A stretch of DNA of 64,000 nucleotides, from NCBI GenBank assembly GCA_016712355.1, contig JADJRF010000005.1:2046001-2110000 (forward strand). Direction: 5' to 3'. The DNA comes from Vampirovibrionales bacterium. Lineage in GTDB: Bacteria > Cyanobacteriota > Vampirovibrionia > Vampirovibrionales > Vampirovibrionaceae. The translations under genes were made by a program, and so were the position numbers. The notes under the pieces are model-generated. The model made no database searches, was not told where the DNA came from, and saw only the letters and a list, made by a program, of their open reading frames with translations. Positions 41,857 through 50,036 of this stretch are shown in pieces. The number at the start of each line of letters is the position of its first letter. Within the stretch, counting starts at the first letter, position 1.

Positions 41857-42378
41857 GTGGAGATTGTCATTCTGGCGGTCGGCAAGCTGAAACGGGATTT
41901 CCAGTATCTGGAAACCGGCGTCAACGAGTATTTAAAGCGACTTCGCCCCTATGCAAACGTCTCGCTGGTAGAGATTCCAGACGAAGCGATCACTGCCGCC
42001 ATGCCAGCAGAGCGGGTATTGTCGCGCGAGGGCGAGCGGATTCTGGCCCAGTGGGAGAAGGCGGCGGTTCGCGTGGCCCTGAGCGAGCGCGGCGAATCGC
42101 TGGATTCGATCGCCTTCGCGCGCCGCCTGAGCGAATGGGGCGAACGCGCCGCCCGGCATGCGGATCCTTCAAACGGAGGTACCCGCCCTCGGGGATCGGG
42201 CCCTATGATAATGGTGATCGGCGGGGCGCTGGGGCTTTCTTCGTCCGTCCTCACTGCGGCGGACTGGACGGTTTCCCTGTCTCCCCTGACCTTTCCCCAT
42301 CCGCTGGCGCGGCTGGTGGTGGCGGAACAGCTTTATCGCGCGTTCCGAATTCTGCGCAACGAACCATATCACAAGTGA
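41857..42378 (+). CDS. rlmH: 23S rRNA (pseudouridine1915-N3)-methyltransferase RlmH
   Basis: RlmH methylates pseudouridine 1915 in helix 69 of 23S rRNA. The 173 residues carry the SPOUT knot: VILAVGKLKRDFQYLETGVNEYLKRL, then MIMVIGGALGLSSSV, VSLSPLTFPHPLARLVVAEQLYRAFRILRNEPYHK. It is about 15 residues longer than usual because of an Arg/Gly/Pro insert (ADPSNGGTRPRGSGP) before the SAM loop. The start is GTG 41857. The highly conserved C-terminus EPYHK is exact. Confidence 0.95.
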   Translation: MEIVILAVGKLKRDFQYLETGVNEYLKRLRPYANVSLVEIPDEAITAAMPAERVLSREGERILAQWEKAAVRVALSERGESLDSIAFARRLSEWGERAARHADPSNGGTRPRGSGPMIMVIGGALGLSSSVLTAADWTVSLSPLTFPHPLARLVVAEQLYRAFRILRNEPYHK

Positions 42379-42472
42379 GTTAGAGTCAATCCGATTTTTA
42401 GGGGCTGGAAACGCTTGCGCGACGCGGGCGGCGATAGCTGTGTCCACTATGGCAACGGGAGTTAGGGACGTC

Positions 42473-42904
42473 GTGAGTGAACTGAAGAAGCTCAAAAAGA
42501 CGGTGATGGTCGATATCTGCTTTACGCAGTCGATGAACGGCTATGACCCCGTTGAAATTGAGGAAGAAGCCCAGGGTTCGTTGTATCAGGTCGATGACGA
42601 CACGTTTATTCTGGCCTTTGACACGTTTCTGTCGAGCAAGAAAATCACGACGACCGTCAAGGTCGCCCACGGCAACCTCTCCATCGTGAAAATCGGCGAC
42701 GTACACAGTCGTCAGACCTTTTGCGCCGATGAATGGTACGCCAGTCAATTCTTTTACGGCGGCGGCTCGCTGGTTTGCCGGAATTTCACCAAAAAGCTGG
42801 ACTACGCCCTGACCGCAGACGGCGGCATTATTGAAGCGCTTTACGAGTTATGGTCCGGTGAAACGCATCTGGGCTACTATAATTTAGAGTTTTTCATCCG
42901 TTAG
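42473..42904 (+). CDS. DUF1934 (YwiB-like) beta-barrel protein
   Basis: The product fits the calycin-like DUF1934 family, of unknown function, by its run of alternating strands: VDICFTQSMNGYDPVEIEEEAQGSLYQ, FILAFDTF, TTTVKVAHGNLSIVKIGDVHSRQTF, FYGGGSLVCRNFTKKLDYAL and a final HLGYYNLEFFIR. GTG 42473 is chosen because AGGGA precedes it and it gives the usual short N-terminus; ATG 42449 and GTG 42440 upstream are alternatives. About 143 residues, cytosolic. It follows rlmH by some 90 nt. Confidence 0.7.
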   Translation: MSELKKLKKTVMVDICFTQSMNGYDPVEIEEEAQGSLYQVDDDTFILAFDTFLSSKKITTTVKVAHGNLSIVKIGDVHSRQTFCADEWYASQFFYGGGSLVCRNFTKKLDYALTADGGIIEALYELWSGETHLGYYNLEFFIR

Positions 42905-43025
42905 GCGGCAACAGCGCCAAGACATTCAGGCCAGAGGCGATTGCGGGAAGTCCTGCGAAAGCGACTCGCTCAGGGGCTTGAAGATTTTTCGTCGCCACGC
43001 TTCAAAAACTATAGAAAATATTTTC

Positions 43026-43045
43026 GATTCGGATTATACTGAATC
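43026..43045 (+). promoter_or_regulatory. Inverted repeat over a possible -10 of the radical-SAM operon
   Basis: GATTC (43026-43030), 10 nt, GAATC (43041-43045); TATACT (43035-43040) lies inside. The layout would suit a repressor site over a promoter, but no clear -35 was found. Confidence 0.35.
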
Positions 43046-43095
43046 TGGAAGGCAACGGCGCGCGCCCGTGCGCTGGCAAGATTCAGAGGCGAATC

Positions 43096-44340
43096 ATGAA
43101 CAGCGACGATCTGGCGAAAAAGCTGGCGATTCTGGCCGATGCGGCCAAATACGATGCGTCCTGCTCTTCCGGCGGAGCGGGCAAACGCTCGGCGGGCAAA
43201 GGCGAGGGCAAAGGGCTGGGCTCGCTCACGGGCGGAACCGGCATTTGCCATAGCTTTACGCCAGACGGGCGCTGCGTTTCGCTGCTTAAGATCCTGATGA
43301 CCAATTACTGCATCTACGATTGCCATTACTGCATTAACCGGGCTTCCAGCAACGTGGCGCGCGCGCGCTTTTCTGAGCAGGAAATCATTGATTTGACGAT
43401 GAATTTCTATCGTCGCAACTATATTGAAGGGCTCTTCCTGAGTTCCGGCATTATTCAGACGCCGGATTACACCATGGAAGCCATTGTCCGCATCGCCAAA
43501 TCGCTGCGCCAGGATCATCATTTCAAGGGCTATATTCATCTTAAAACCATCCCGAACGCTTCGCCCGCCCTGCAAGAGGAAGCCGGATGGTACGCGGATC
43601 GGCTCAGCATCAATGTGGAACTACCCACCTCGCAATCGCTCGCCCTGTACGCGCCGCAAAAAAACCTGAACGTCATTACCGGCACGATGACGCGACTGGA
43701 CGACAGGATTTCCGAGGCGCGCGCCGCGAAAAAGCCTGCGCGCTATATTCGCGGCGGCCAAAGCACCCAGATGATCATCGGTGCGGACGCCACCAGCGAT
43801 AAAGGCATCCTCAGCGCCAGCGTGGACTTGTACAGTCGTTTCAAGCTGCGGCGGGTGTATTACTCAGCGTTCAGCCCGATTCCCGGCGGGGGGTCGGCGC
43901 TGCCCGCCAAACCTGCGCCGCTGCTGCGCGAACACCGGCTGTATCAGGCCGATTGGCTCCTGCGGTTTTATGAATTTCAGCTGGACGATATTCTGATGGG
44001 CGCCGATGGCGACATGCTGGACCTGAACCTCGATCCCAAGCTGGCATGGGCCCTGCGCAATCGCCAGATGTTTCCTGTCGATCTGAATCGGGCGGACAAA
44101 TCCCTTTTACTGCGCGTGCCGGGCCTGGGCGCGCGATCGGTTCAGAAAATCCTCTCAATTCGGCGCTATCATGCTTTGCGGTGGACGGATCTGATTAAGC
44201 TGCGACTTCCCACGCAAAAAATCAGGCCGTTTGTCAGCGTGCTGGACTACTCGCCGCCGGTGCGCCTGCTGGAGAAAGACGCGCTGGAAACGATTATTCA
44301 GCCCGCGCGACAGTTGAATCTATTTGAAAATGCGTCGTGA
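43096..44340 (+). CDS. Putative DNA modification/repair radical SAM protein (TIGR03916 type)
   Basis: The 414-residue product has the radical SAM cluster motif C-x3-C-x2-C in TNYCIYDCHYCINRASSN, GLFLSSGI and SINVELPT in the barrel, and IRGGQSTQMIIGADATSD. The C-terminus holds a helix-hairpin-helix DNA-binding motif (DLNRADKSLLLRVPGLGARSVQKIL). The N-terminal LAILADAAKYDASCSSGGAG matches the family. These proteins always pair with a DUF4130-type partner, as here, and are thought to act on DNA bases, but the reaction is not known. Its stop overlaps the partner start (GTGA). Confidence 0.85.
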   Translation: MNSDDLAKKLAILADAAKYDASCSSGGAGKRSAGKGEGKGLGSLTGGTGICHSFTPDGRCVSLLKILMTNYCIYDCHYCINRASSNVARARFSEQEIIDLTMNFYRRNYIEGLFLSSGIIQTPDYTMEAIVRIAKSLRQDHHFKGYIHLKTIPNASPALQEEAGWYADRLSINVELPTSQSLALYAPQKNLNVITGTMTRLDDRISEARAAKKPARYIRGGQSTQMIIGADATSDKGILSASVDLYSRFKLRRVYYSAFSPIPGGGSALPAKPAPLLREHRLYQADWLLRFYEFQLDDILMGADGDMLDLNLDPKLAWALRNRQMFPVDLNRADKSLLLRVPGLGARSVQKILSIRRYHALRWTDLIKLRLPTQKIRPFVSVLDYSPPVRLLEKDALETIIQPARQLNLFENAS

Positions 44341-45239
44341 GCGCCATGCAGACGCTGTCGATTCGCGAAAAACCGGGCTTCACCGAATGGCGCGATCTGG
44401 CGCGCGACTTGCTGCAACGGGAGATTCCGCCCGAGCAGACGCTTTGGGAATGTGGCGCGCAAGGGGCGCTGGCGCTGGGATCGACACCCTGCGCCGAAAC
44501 GCGGGAAAAGGCTATCAGCAGTTTTCGGGTTTCCCGCACGTTTCTGGAACTCTGCGAACTGGCCAGCCGCCATCAGGATGATCAGCGCTATGCCTTGCTG
44601 TATCGCCTTTTATGGCGTCTTCATCACGAAGATCGCCGTCTGTTGGCGCGCGCCACCGATGACGACGTGATGACGCTGGCGCGTCTGGTGAAGGCCGTGC
44701 GGCGCGATGCCTATAAAATCAAGGCCTTTGTACGTTTTCGCGAAGTGAAGAACCCGCACGGCGAGCCATGTTACGTCTGCTGGTACCAGCCCGAGCATTA
44801 CACGCTTGAACTGGCGCTGCCGTTTTTTACGACGCGTTTTCGCAACATGCGCTGGAGTCTGATGACGCCCTATCGCGCGGCGCATTGGGACGGCGAGGCG
44901 CTGACGCTGGAAGATAACCCGGATCCCAGCCGATACCCGGCCTTCGACGAGGTGGAAAGATACTGGTTGCAGTACTACGCCAGCATCTTCAACCCGGCGC
45001 GACTCAAGGTAAAAGCCATGAGCGGCCAAATGCCCCAAAAATACTGGAAAAATCTGCCCGAAGCCGCGCTCATCCCCGAGCTGATTCGCCGGGCCAACCC
45101 GACGCAAAGCAGCGTGAATCCGCTCAGACCCGCTCGAAACACGGCGCCCCAGCGCGAAAGCGAAACGCCGCCTGAACGGGCCGACCCTCAGAGCATAAGG
45201 CCGTCAGGGCTGAGGGCGGCAAAGAGCGATGCGCCTTAA
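44337..45239 (+). CDS. DUF4130 / TIGR03915 DNA metabolism partner protein
   Basis: A 300-residue partner of the radical SAM protein. Family blocks are RLVKAVRRDAYKIKAFVRFREV, YVCWYQPEHYTLELALPFFTTRFRNMRWSLMTPYRAAHWDG, YWLQYYASIFNPARLKVKAMSGQMPQKYWKNLPEA. In some bacteria this domain is fused to a uracil-DNA-glycosylase-like domain; that domain is not present here, and the C-terminus is a short basic/Pro tail. GTG 44337 overlaps the upstream stop by 4 nt, so translation is coupled. The gene ends convergently with dut, sharing TTAA. Confidence 0.85.
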   Translation: MSAMQTLSIREKPGFTEWRDLARDLLQREIPPEQTLWECGAQGALALGSTPCAETREKAISSFRVSRTFLELCELASRHQDDQRYALLYRLLWRLHHEDRRLLARATDDDVMTLARLVKAVRRDAYKIKAFVRFREVKNPHGEPCYVCWYQPEHYTLELALPFFTTRFRNMRWSLMTPYRAAHWDGEALTLEDNPDPSRYPAFDEVERYWLQYYASIFNPARLKVKAMSGQMPQKYWKNLPEAALIPELIRRANPTQSSVNPLRPARNTAPQRESETPPERADPQSIRPSGLRAAKSDAP

Positions 45240-45769
45240 CGAACGCCTGTTGAGCCGAAACCGCCGGCGCGATCCAGAGACGCTTTGCTGACCTCGACAA
45301 CTTCCGGCGACACTTCGACCCAAATCGCGCGCGTCACCGGCGCCAGAACCAGTTGCGCCACGCGTTCGCCGGGTTCAATCGTCACGGCCTCATTGGAGAG
45401 GTTAATAACGGCGATTTTCACTTCATCGCGATAATCGCTGTCAATGGTGCCGACGCAATTGACCAGCGTCACGCCGCGCTTAATCGACAGACCGCTGCGC
45501 GGGCGCACCTGACACTCGTACCCCTCAGGGATCATCATCGTGAAACCCGTCGGCAGCAAGGCGCGCTCCAGCGGCCCCAGAGTCATCGGGGCGTCCAGAG
45601 CGGCGCGGACGTCCATGCCGGCAGAGCCGCGCGTCGCATACGCGGGTAAATCCGCAGGGGCGTGCGGTAGACGGGCAATGGCGACGTTTTGAACGTCTTG
45701 CGCCCGCTCGATCTGGGCCGGGTCAGCAACAGCGCTCATCGCGAACGCTTGTGGGAAAGGGGGATTCAT
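45236..45769 (-). CDS. dut: dUTP diphosphatase
   Basis: Dut hydrolyses dUTP, keeping uracil out of DNA and supplying dUMP. The 177-residue product holds the five trimeric dUTPase motifs: GSAGMDVRA, RPRSGLSIKRGV, NCVGTIDSDYRDE, PGERVAQLVL and the C-terminal P-loop-like RAGGFGSTGVR. The N-terminal about 30 residues before VQNVAIARLPHAP are an extension; starting at the internal MSAVADP would also work. GGAG lies 9 nt upstream of ATG 45769. It lies downstream of tpiA in the gap-tpiA-dut direction and 3'-overlaps the DUF4130 gene. Confidence 0.94.
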   Translation of the reverse strand: MNPPFPQAFAMSAVADPAQIERAQDVQNVAIARLPHAPADLPAYATRGSAGMDVRAALDAPMTLGPLERALLPTGFTMMIPEGYECQVRPRSGLSIKRGVTLVNCVGTIDSDYRDEVKIAVINLSNEAVTIEPGERVAQLVLAPVTRAIWVEVSPEVVEVSKASLDRAGGFGSTGVR

Positions 45770-45795
45770 GACTCGCGTCTCCTGTCTTACGACTC

Positions 45796-46596
45796 TTACG
45801 AAACGGGGGCGGGCTGGGCCACCAGCGCCAGCGCGTCGTTGATAATGCGCGTAAAGCCTTCGGGGTCGAGGCTGGCGCCGCCGACCAGCGCGCCATCGAT
45901 GTCGCTCTGCGACAGCAGCTCGCGGCTGTTGTCCGGCTTGACGCTGCCGCCGTACAGGATGCGCGTCAGTTGTGCGGCGCCGCGTTGCGCCAGCGTCCGG
46001 CGAATGAGGGCGCACACGCGATTGGCTTCGGCGGCCTCGCAGGTTTTACCCGTGCCAATGGCCCAAATCGGCTCATAGGCGAAGGTCAGCTTCGGGAAAA
46101 CCGCCGCATCCAGCCCCTCGATAGCGGCGTTCACCTGTTGGGCGACCCAGTCATCCGTCACGCCGTCTTCGCGTTGCGCCAGACTTTCGCCGACGCAGAT
46201 GATGGGCGTTAAGTCATGGGCCAGCGCGGCCTTGATTTTCGCGTTAACCGTGGCATCGGTCTCATTGTAATACTCGCGGCGTTCGCTGTGACCGATAATC
46301 ACGTAAGTAGCGCCACAGTCGACGGCCATGCCGGGCGAAATCTCGCCGGTATAGGCGCCCTGTTCGCGGCTTTCCATGGTCTGCGCGCCCACGGCAAACG
46401 GCGCTTGCAGTTCGCGCACGGTATGGGCGACACGCTCCAACGCCGTCGCAGGCGGACATAAGACGATATCGGCCAGCGCCGAATCGGCGGCCTTGGCCTG
46501 ATTATAAAGCTGGCGCGTAAAGTCGCGGGCTTCATCCAGCGTCTTGTACATTTTCCAGTTGCCGGCAATCAGGTAACGGCGGGCGGCGGAAGTCAT
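45796..46596 (-). CDS. tpiA: Triosephosphate isomerase
   Basis: TpiA interconverts dihydroxyacetone phosphate and glyceraldehyde 3-phosphate. The 266-residue product has AGNWKMYK with the catalytic Lys, VIIGHSERREYY with the catalytic His, FAYEPIWAIGTGKTC with the catalytic Glu, ILYGGSVKPDN and GALVGGASLDPEGF. All active-site residues are intact. It lies downstream of gap, separated by a terminator, and 26 nt before dut. Confidence 0.97.
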   Translation of the reverse strand: MTSAARRYLIAGNWKMYKTLDEARDFTRQLYNQAKAADSALADIVLCPPATALERVAHTVRELQAPFAVGAQTMESREQGAYTGEISPGMAVDCGATYVIIGHSERREYYNETDATVNAKIKAALAHDLTPIICVGESLAQREDGVTDDWVAQQVNAAIEGLDAAVFPKLTFAYEPIWAIGTGKTCEAAEANRVCALIRRTLAQRGAAQLTRILYGGSVKPDNSRELLSQSDIDGALVGGASLDPEGFTRIINDALALVAQPAPVS

Positions 46597-46638
46597 GGTC
46601 AGCTCCTCTCAAGTCTGGATCGCATCTATAATCATCCC

Positions 46639-46677
46639 AAAAAGCAAGCGGGAGGCCGAAACCGAATCGACCTCCCG
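46639..46677 (-). terminator. Terminator after gap
   Basis: On the minus strand CGGGAGG...CCTCCCG (46677-46649) followed by CTTGCTTTTTGG. It separates gap from tpiA. Confidence 0.7.
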
Positions 46678-46690
46678 TTGCAAAAAGCGA

Positions 46691-47737
46691 CTACTGGGCG
46701 TTAACCGGCAGCCGGTCGGCGACGAACTGGGTCAGTTCGGCCAGACGGTTGCTGTAGCCCCATTCGTTATCGTACCAGCTCAGCACTTTGACCATGCGAT
46801 CGCCAATCATTTTGGTGAGATCCGGGTCGAAAATGCTGCTGTGCGCATTGCCGATGAAGTCGGTGCTGACCAGCGGCTCGTCGCTGTATTGCAGCACGTT
46901 TTTCAGGTCGCCGTCAGCGGCCATTTTCATGGCCTGGTTGATGGCGTCGACAGAGGCGGGTTTTTCCAGCAGGCAGGTTAAGTCAACCATGCTCACCACC
47001 GGCGTGGGCACGCGGACGGCGAACCCGTCGAGCTTGCCTTTGAGCTGCGGCAACACCAGCGAAATCGCTTTGGCGGCGCCCGTCGAAGTCGGGACAATAT
47101 TCAACGCAGCGGCGCGGGCGCGACGCAGGTCTTTGTGGGGAGCGTCCAGCAGGCGCTGATCGCCGGTGTAGCTGTGGATAGTGTTCATCAGGCCGCTGAC
47201 GATGCCGAATTGCTCTTGCAGCACCTTGGCGACCGGCGCCAGACAGTTGGTCGTGCAGCTCGCGTTGCTGATGATGTGGTGCTTGGAGGGGTCGTACATC
47301 GACGTGTTGATGCCGATCACCATCGTGATGTCTTCACCTTTGGCCGGGGCGGAGATGATGACCTTCTGGGCGCCCGCTTCGATGTGCTTGCGCGCCTTGT
47401 CGGCGTCGGTAAACAGACCGGTGGATTCGATGACGAGATCCACGCCAAGGGCTTTCCAGGGCAGGTTGCCGGGATCGCGCTCAGCGCAAACCTTGATGGC
47501 GTGCCCGTTAATAATAATCGCGTCGTCGGTATGATCGACCTCGCCCTTGAAGATGCCCATGGTGGAGTCGTATTTAAACAAATGGGCGAGTTCTTGAGGG
47601 GTCGTCAGGTCGTTAATAGCGACCACGTTATTTTCCCAGCCGACCGACTGGTTTTCGACGGCGGCGCGCAGCGTCAGGCGGCCAATGCGGCCAAATCCGT
47701 TGATGCCGACTTTTTTGTTGTTCTGCGGGTTGCTCAT
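46691..47737 (-). CDS. gap: Glyceraldehyde-3-phosphate dehydrogenase, type I
   Basis: It oxidises glyceraldehyde 3-phosphate to 1,3-bisphosphoglycerate with NAD(P). The 348-residue product shows the Rossmann start VGINGFGRIGRLTLRA, STGLFT, the catalytic SNASCTTNCLAP, HSYTGDQRLLD, RRARAAALNIVPTSTGAAKA and SWYDNEWGYSNRL. AAGGAG lies before the ATG. The residue after the second strand (AINDLTTP) includes Asp, which favours NAD over NADP. Head of a glycolytic group with tpiA. Confidence 0.97.
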   Translation of the reverse strand: MSNPQNNKKVGINGFGRIGRLTLRAAVENQSVGWENNVVAINDLTTPQELAHLFKYDSTMGIFKGEVDHTDDAIIINGHAIKVCAERDPGNLPWKALGVDLVIESTGLFTDADKARKHIEAGAQKVIISAPAKGEDITMVIGINTSMYDPSKHHIISNASCTTNCLAPVAKVLQEQFGIVSGLMNTIHSYTGDQRLLDAPHKDLRRARAAALNIVPTSTGAAKAISLVLPQLKGKLDGFAVRVPTPVVSMVDLTCLLEKPASVDAINQAMKMAADGDLKNVLQYSDEPLVSTDFIGNAHSSIFDPDLTKMIGDRMVKVLSWYDNEWGYSNRLAELTQFVADRLPVNAQ

Positions 47738-48058
47738 GGGGTCTCCTTTTTAGAATGATTTCGGGTGTTTCAGACGTCAGGGGGACAGAGTGTCGCGGAA
47801 TTGAGAAGAATTTCGCCAGGAAGGCCGTCACCACAAGCCCTCAGCAAAGAACCAGGCGCCAACGGCTTGTATTGCAGGGGATTCAGAGAATTAATAGAGA
47901 AAGGGGCAAAATCCGCGTCCGGCGCTCAAATCCGTAGTGCCAACAGCTTGCGAGCCTGTCGACGTCGCAGCGGCGTCAGCGGCGACTATAGCACAAAGCG
48001 CATGGGATTCAAACGCCAATTTTCCATTAGGGGCGCGGCTTCGGCCCTCGCTTTCGCG
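47738..48058. other. Divergent spacer between gap and the TPR gene
   Basis: About 320 nt without a supported gene. A minus-strand TATAGT (within GTGCTATAGTCGCC, about 47985-47998) could be the gap -10. No RNA element is recognised. Confidence 0.3.
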
Positions 48059-48087
48059 TTGGGCTCGACCGCGTTTCACGCTAAAAT
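48059..48087 (+). promoter_or_regulatory. Candidate promoter of the periplasmic TPR gene
   Basis: TTGGGC (48059-48064), a 17-nt spacer and TAAAAT (48082-48087), 53 nt before the start codon. Confidence 0.4.
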
Positions 48088-48140
48088 AACGCCATCTGTT
48101 TTCAGAAAATCAAAAAACGAAATTCCAAGGAGACCCGCTC

Positions 48141-48608
48141 ATGTCCGCCATTGCGACTCCCTCCCGCTGCGCTAAACGCCTTGCGCTTACAGGCGCGTTG
48201 CTCGGCCTTGCCCTGATATCGACAAGCGCTCTGGGCGCAGAGAAACAGGCGTCGAGCCTGCTGAATCAGGCGGCTGCCGATTTCAGCCAGGGGAAGTATT
48301 CGTCGGCGGCGCGTCATTATCGCGCGGCGCTCAATGAGAATAAGACCGATCCGACGGTCTATCTGGGTCTGGCAATGGCGCTGAAGTCCGATGGACGACT
48401 CCCCGAAGCCAAAGGGGTGTTGGAGCAGCTCATTCAGTTGTATCCGCAATACGCCCCGGCGCACTACAATTTAGGCGAAACGCTCGAAGCGCAGGGAAAT
48501 CTGGATGCGGCCAAGGCCTCGTACCGCCGCTATCTGGAGTTGTCCGGCGGAGAGTTGCCGCCGTCGCCGGAAATCCGTATCAAGTTTCGTCGCCTCGGGT
48601 TGATTTAA
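48141..48608 (+). CDS. Exported TPR protein
   Basis: A 155-residue protein with a signal peptide (basic MSAIATPSRCAKRLA then LTGALLGLALISTSALGA, cleavage near residue 33). Three TPR units follow: SLLNQAAADFSQGKYSSAARHYRAAL, PTVYLGLAMALKSDGRLPEAKGVLEQL and APAHYNLGETLEAQGNLDAAKASYRRYL. Small periplasmic TPR proteins often help assemble pili or outer-membrane complexes, but no partner is adjacent. AAGGAGA precedes ATG 48141. A strong terminator follows. Confidence 0.85.
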   Translation: MSAIATPSRCAKRLALTGALLGLALISTSALGAEKQASSLLNQAAADFSQGKYSSAARHYRAALNENKTDPTVYLGLAMALKSDGRLPEAKGVLEQLIQLYPQYAPAHYNLGETLEAQGNLDAAKASYRRYLELSGGELPPSPEIRIKFRRLGLI

Positions 48609-48637
48609 GCCCGGTCTCAAGCATACTTCCCAAGACA

Positions 48638-48671
48638 AAAACGCCGTGAGATTTGGGTCTCACGGCGTTTT
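48638..48671. terminator. Bidirectional terminator
   Basis: A perfect 14-bp stem AAAACGCCGTGAGA with TCTCACGGCGTTTT and a 6-nt loop, between the TPR gene (plus) and the 34-residue gene (minus). Confidence 0.85.
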
Positions 48672-48698
48672 CGGATCCAGGGGATCCTGGCGGGGATC

Positions 48699-48803
48699 CT
48701 AGCGGCTACTGGGTCGCTTGCTCTGCGCGCTCTTCTTGCGGAATTTGCGGGCATGCTCGCGGTTACGGGCCGCTTTTTCTTTTTTCTGGTTGTTCTTGGC
48801 CAT
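48699..48803 (-). CDS. 34-residue highly basic protein
   Basis: ATG 48803 to TAG 48699 reads MAKNNQKKEKAARNREHARK, then a second Lys/Arg/Ser-rich half. It starts 13 nt after the stop of the zinc-ribbon gene. The composition recalls small RNA- or ribosome-binding peptides. The ribosome site is weak, so translation may depend on coupling. Too short for standard gene finders; expression is unproven. Confidence 0.45.
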   Translation of the reverse strand: MAKNNQKKEKAARNREHARKFRKKSAQSKRPSSR

Positions 48804-48816
48804 CTATCAGCGCGCT

Positions 48817-49158
48817 CTAATAAGAGGACGAGCTTTGGTAGCACTCGCGGCAATAGACGGGCTTGGAACCGTTCGGCTGGAAGGGCACCTGCGTGTTCAC
48901 GCCGCAAGCGGAACACACGGCGTCGTACATCTGGCGTTGCGGGCGACCATAGCCACCGCCGCCGCCGCCACCATAACCGCCGCGTCCGCCGCCGCCGCCA
49001 TAACCACCGCCGCCGCCTCGGCTGGCTTTTGCGGCGTCACGGCAAGGCTTGCACTTGCGGGGCGGTTGAAAGCCCTTGCTTTGATAAAATTCCTGCTCTT
49101 CTTCCGTGAAGGGGAAGCTAGTTCCACAGGCGGCGCATACGATTTCGGATGTAGGCAT
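48817..49158 (-). CDS. Two-zinc-ribbon protein with Gly/Tyr-rich linker
   Basis: A 113-residue protein with two treble-clef-like zinc sites: CAACGTSF...CKPCRD (C-x2-C...C-x2-C; TEEEQEFYQSKGFQPPRKC between them) and YDAVCSACGVNTQVPFQPNGSKPVYCRECY. Both halves match known small zinc-ribbon families (CxxC-x17-CxxC type). The linker is about 30 residues of Gly with Tyr/Arg, like RNA-binding RGG proteins. Likely a nucleic-acid-binding protein; the exact role is unknown. The basic 34-residue ORF follows immediately. Confidence 0.8.
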   Translation of the reverse strand: MPTSEIVCAACGTSFPFTEEEQEFYQSKGFQPPRKCKPCRDAAKASRGGGGGYGGGGGRGGYGGGGGGGYGRPQRQMYDAVCSACGVNTQVPFQPNGSKPVYCRECYQSSSSY

Positions 49159-49409
49159 GGGAGATTAGGACCTCATTGTTTTTAACTGTAGTAAGAAAGG
49201 GAACGATTGGTGCACGATTCTGAGATGAGGTCCGTATTTCGGTGAAACACTAAACCCGACCTTGAAACCAGCGTGCTGAATAGTATCATCGCTTTGCAAC
49301 GGGATTACAACCCCCCTTTTGGGGGATTGAAGGCGAGAGGCGCTCGCCGCGCGGGTGAACTGGCGCTGTTTTAGGGCCATTGAAGAAAACTCTTTAGAAC
49401 CAGATTTAG

Positions 49410-49632
49410 CCCCTCCGGGCGGCAAACCCGGTGGGATTCTAAAGCTGGTGGAGCCGGAGGGATTCGGAGAAGGTCTCGACACAGGGTTCGAACCCCTCCG
49501 GGCAGCAAACCCGGTGGGATTCTAAAGCTGGTGGAGCCGGAGGGATTCGGGAAAGGTCTCGACACAGGGTTCGAACCCCTCCGGGCAGCAAACCCGGTGG
49601 GATTCTAAAACTGGTGGAGCCGGAGGGATTCG
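49410..49632 (-). repeat. 83-bp tandem repeat carrying copies of the tmRNA 3' end
   Basis: Two full 83-bp units (49410-49492 and 49493-49575) and a partial third (49576-49632) that merges into the tmRNA 3' end. Each unit contains the terminal CGAATCCCTCCGGCTCCACCA-type sequence of tmRNA and the spacer TTTAGAATCCCACCGGG. Units differ at only a few bases. tmRNA ends are classic integration sites, so repeated att-like cores or unequal recombination could explain the array. Confidence 0.8.
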
Positions 49633-50036
49633 AACCCTCGTCCAGAACGTTCGCCGGCAGGCATCTACGCGTGTAGAACCGGATTCTCGTCAATTCGCCC
49701 AAGGCCCGGTTCATGGCCTCAGAGCGGATCCAAGCGTTTACCCCCGCCGGGTCGGGAGAAAAAGATTCGCGTTAAGCCCGTTCTCCCGCGGGCTGTCAGC
49801 TAGCATACATAAGGACCCTATCGCTCGGCATGCTGGAGACGATAGAGGGCCATCCGCCCTTAGGAGGCGGATAACCTCACGCACTAGGCAGCCTTGCGGG
49901 CCTTTCTAGCGGAGAAGTCAACGGCGATGACATTGCTTTTTTTGGCATTTGTCAAGGTTGCTCGTTGATAACGGGGAACAGCGCCCCGACGCGCCGTCTG
50001 CGTCCGAATTCGCCCTGTCAAGTCCAAATCGGCCCC
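49612..50036 (-). ncRNA. ssrA: Transfer-messenger RNA
   Basis: tmRNA rescues stalled ribosomes and tags their products for degradation. The 5' end GGGGCCGATTTGGACTTGACAGG (50036 downward) pairs its first seven bases with CGGCTCC before the encoded CCA at 49614-49612; the 3' end has the tRNA-like T-arm GAGGGTTCGAATCCCTC. The tag frame reads AKKSNVIAVDF then SARKARKAA and a TAG stop (about 49960-49900), so the tag ends KAA where LAA, VAA or AAA is usual. Several hairpins or pseudoknots lie between tag and tRNA-like part. Length about 425 nt. Confidence 0.93.

Noticed and set aside
49371..49714. Minus-strand frames reading MSRPFPNPSGSTSFRIPPG repeats
   Set aside because: They fall inside the tmRNA 3' end and its 83-bp repeats, which are RNA-derived sequence.
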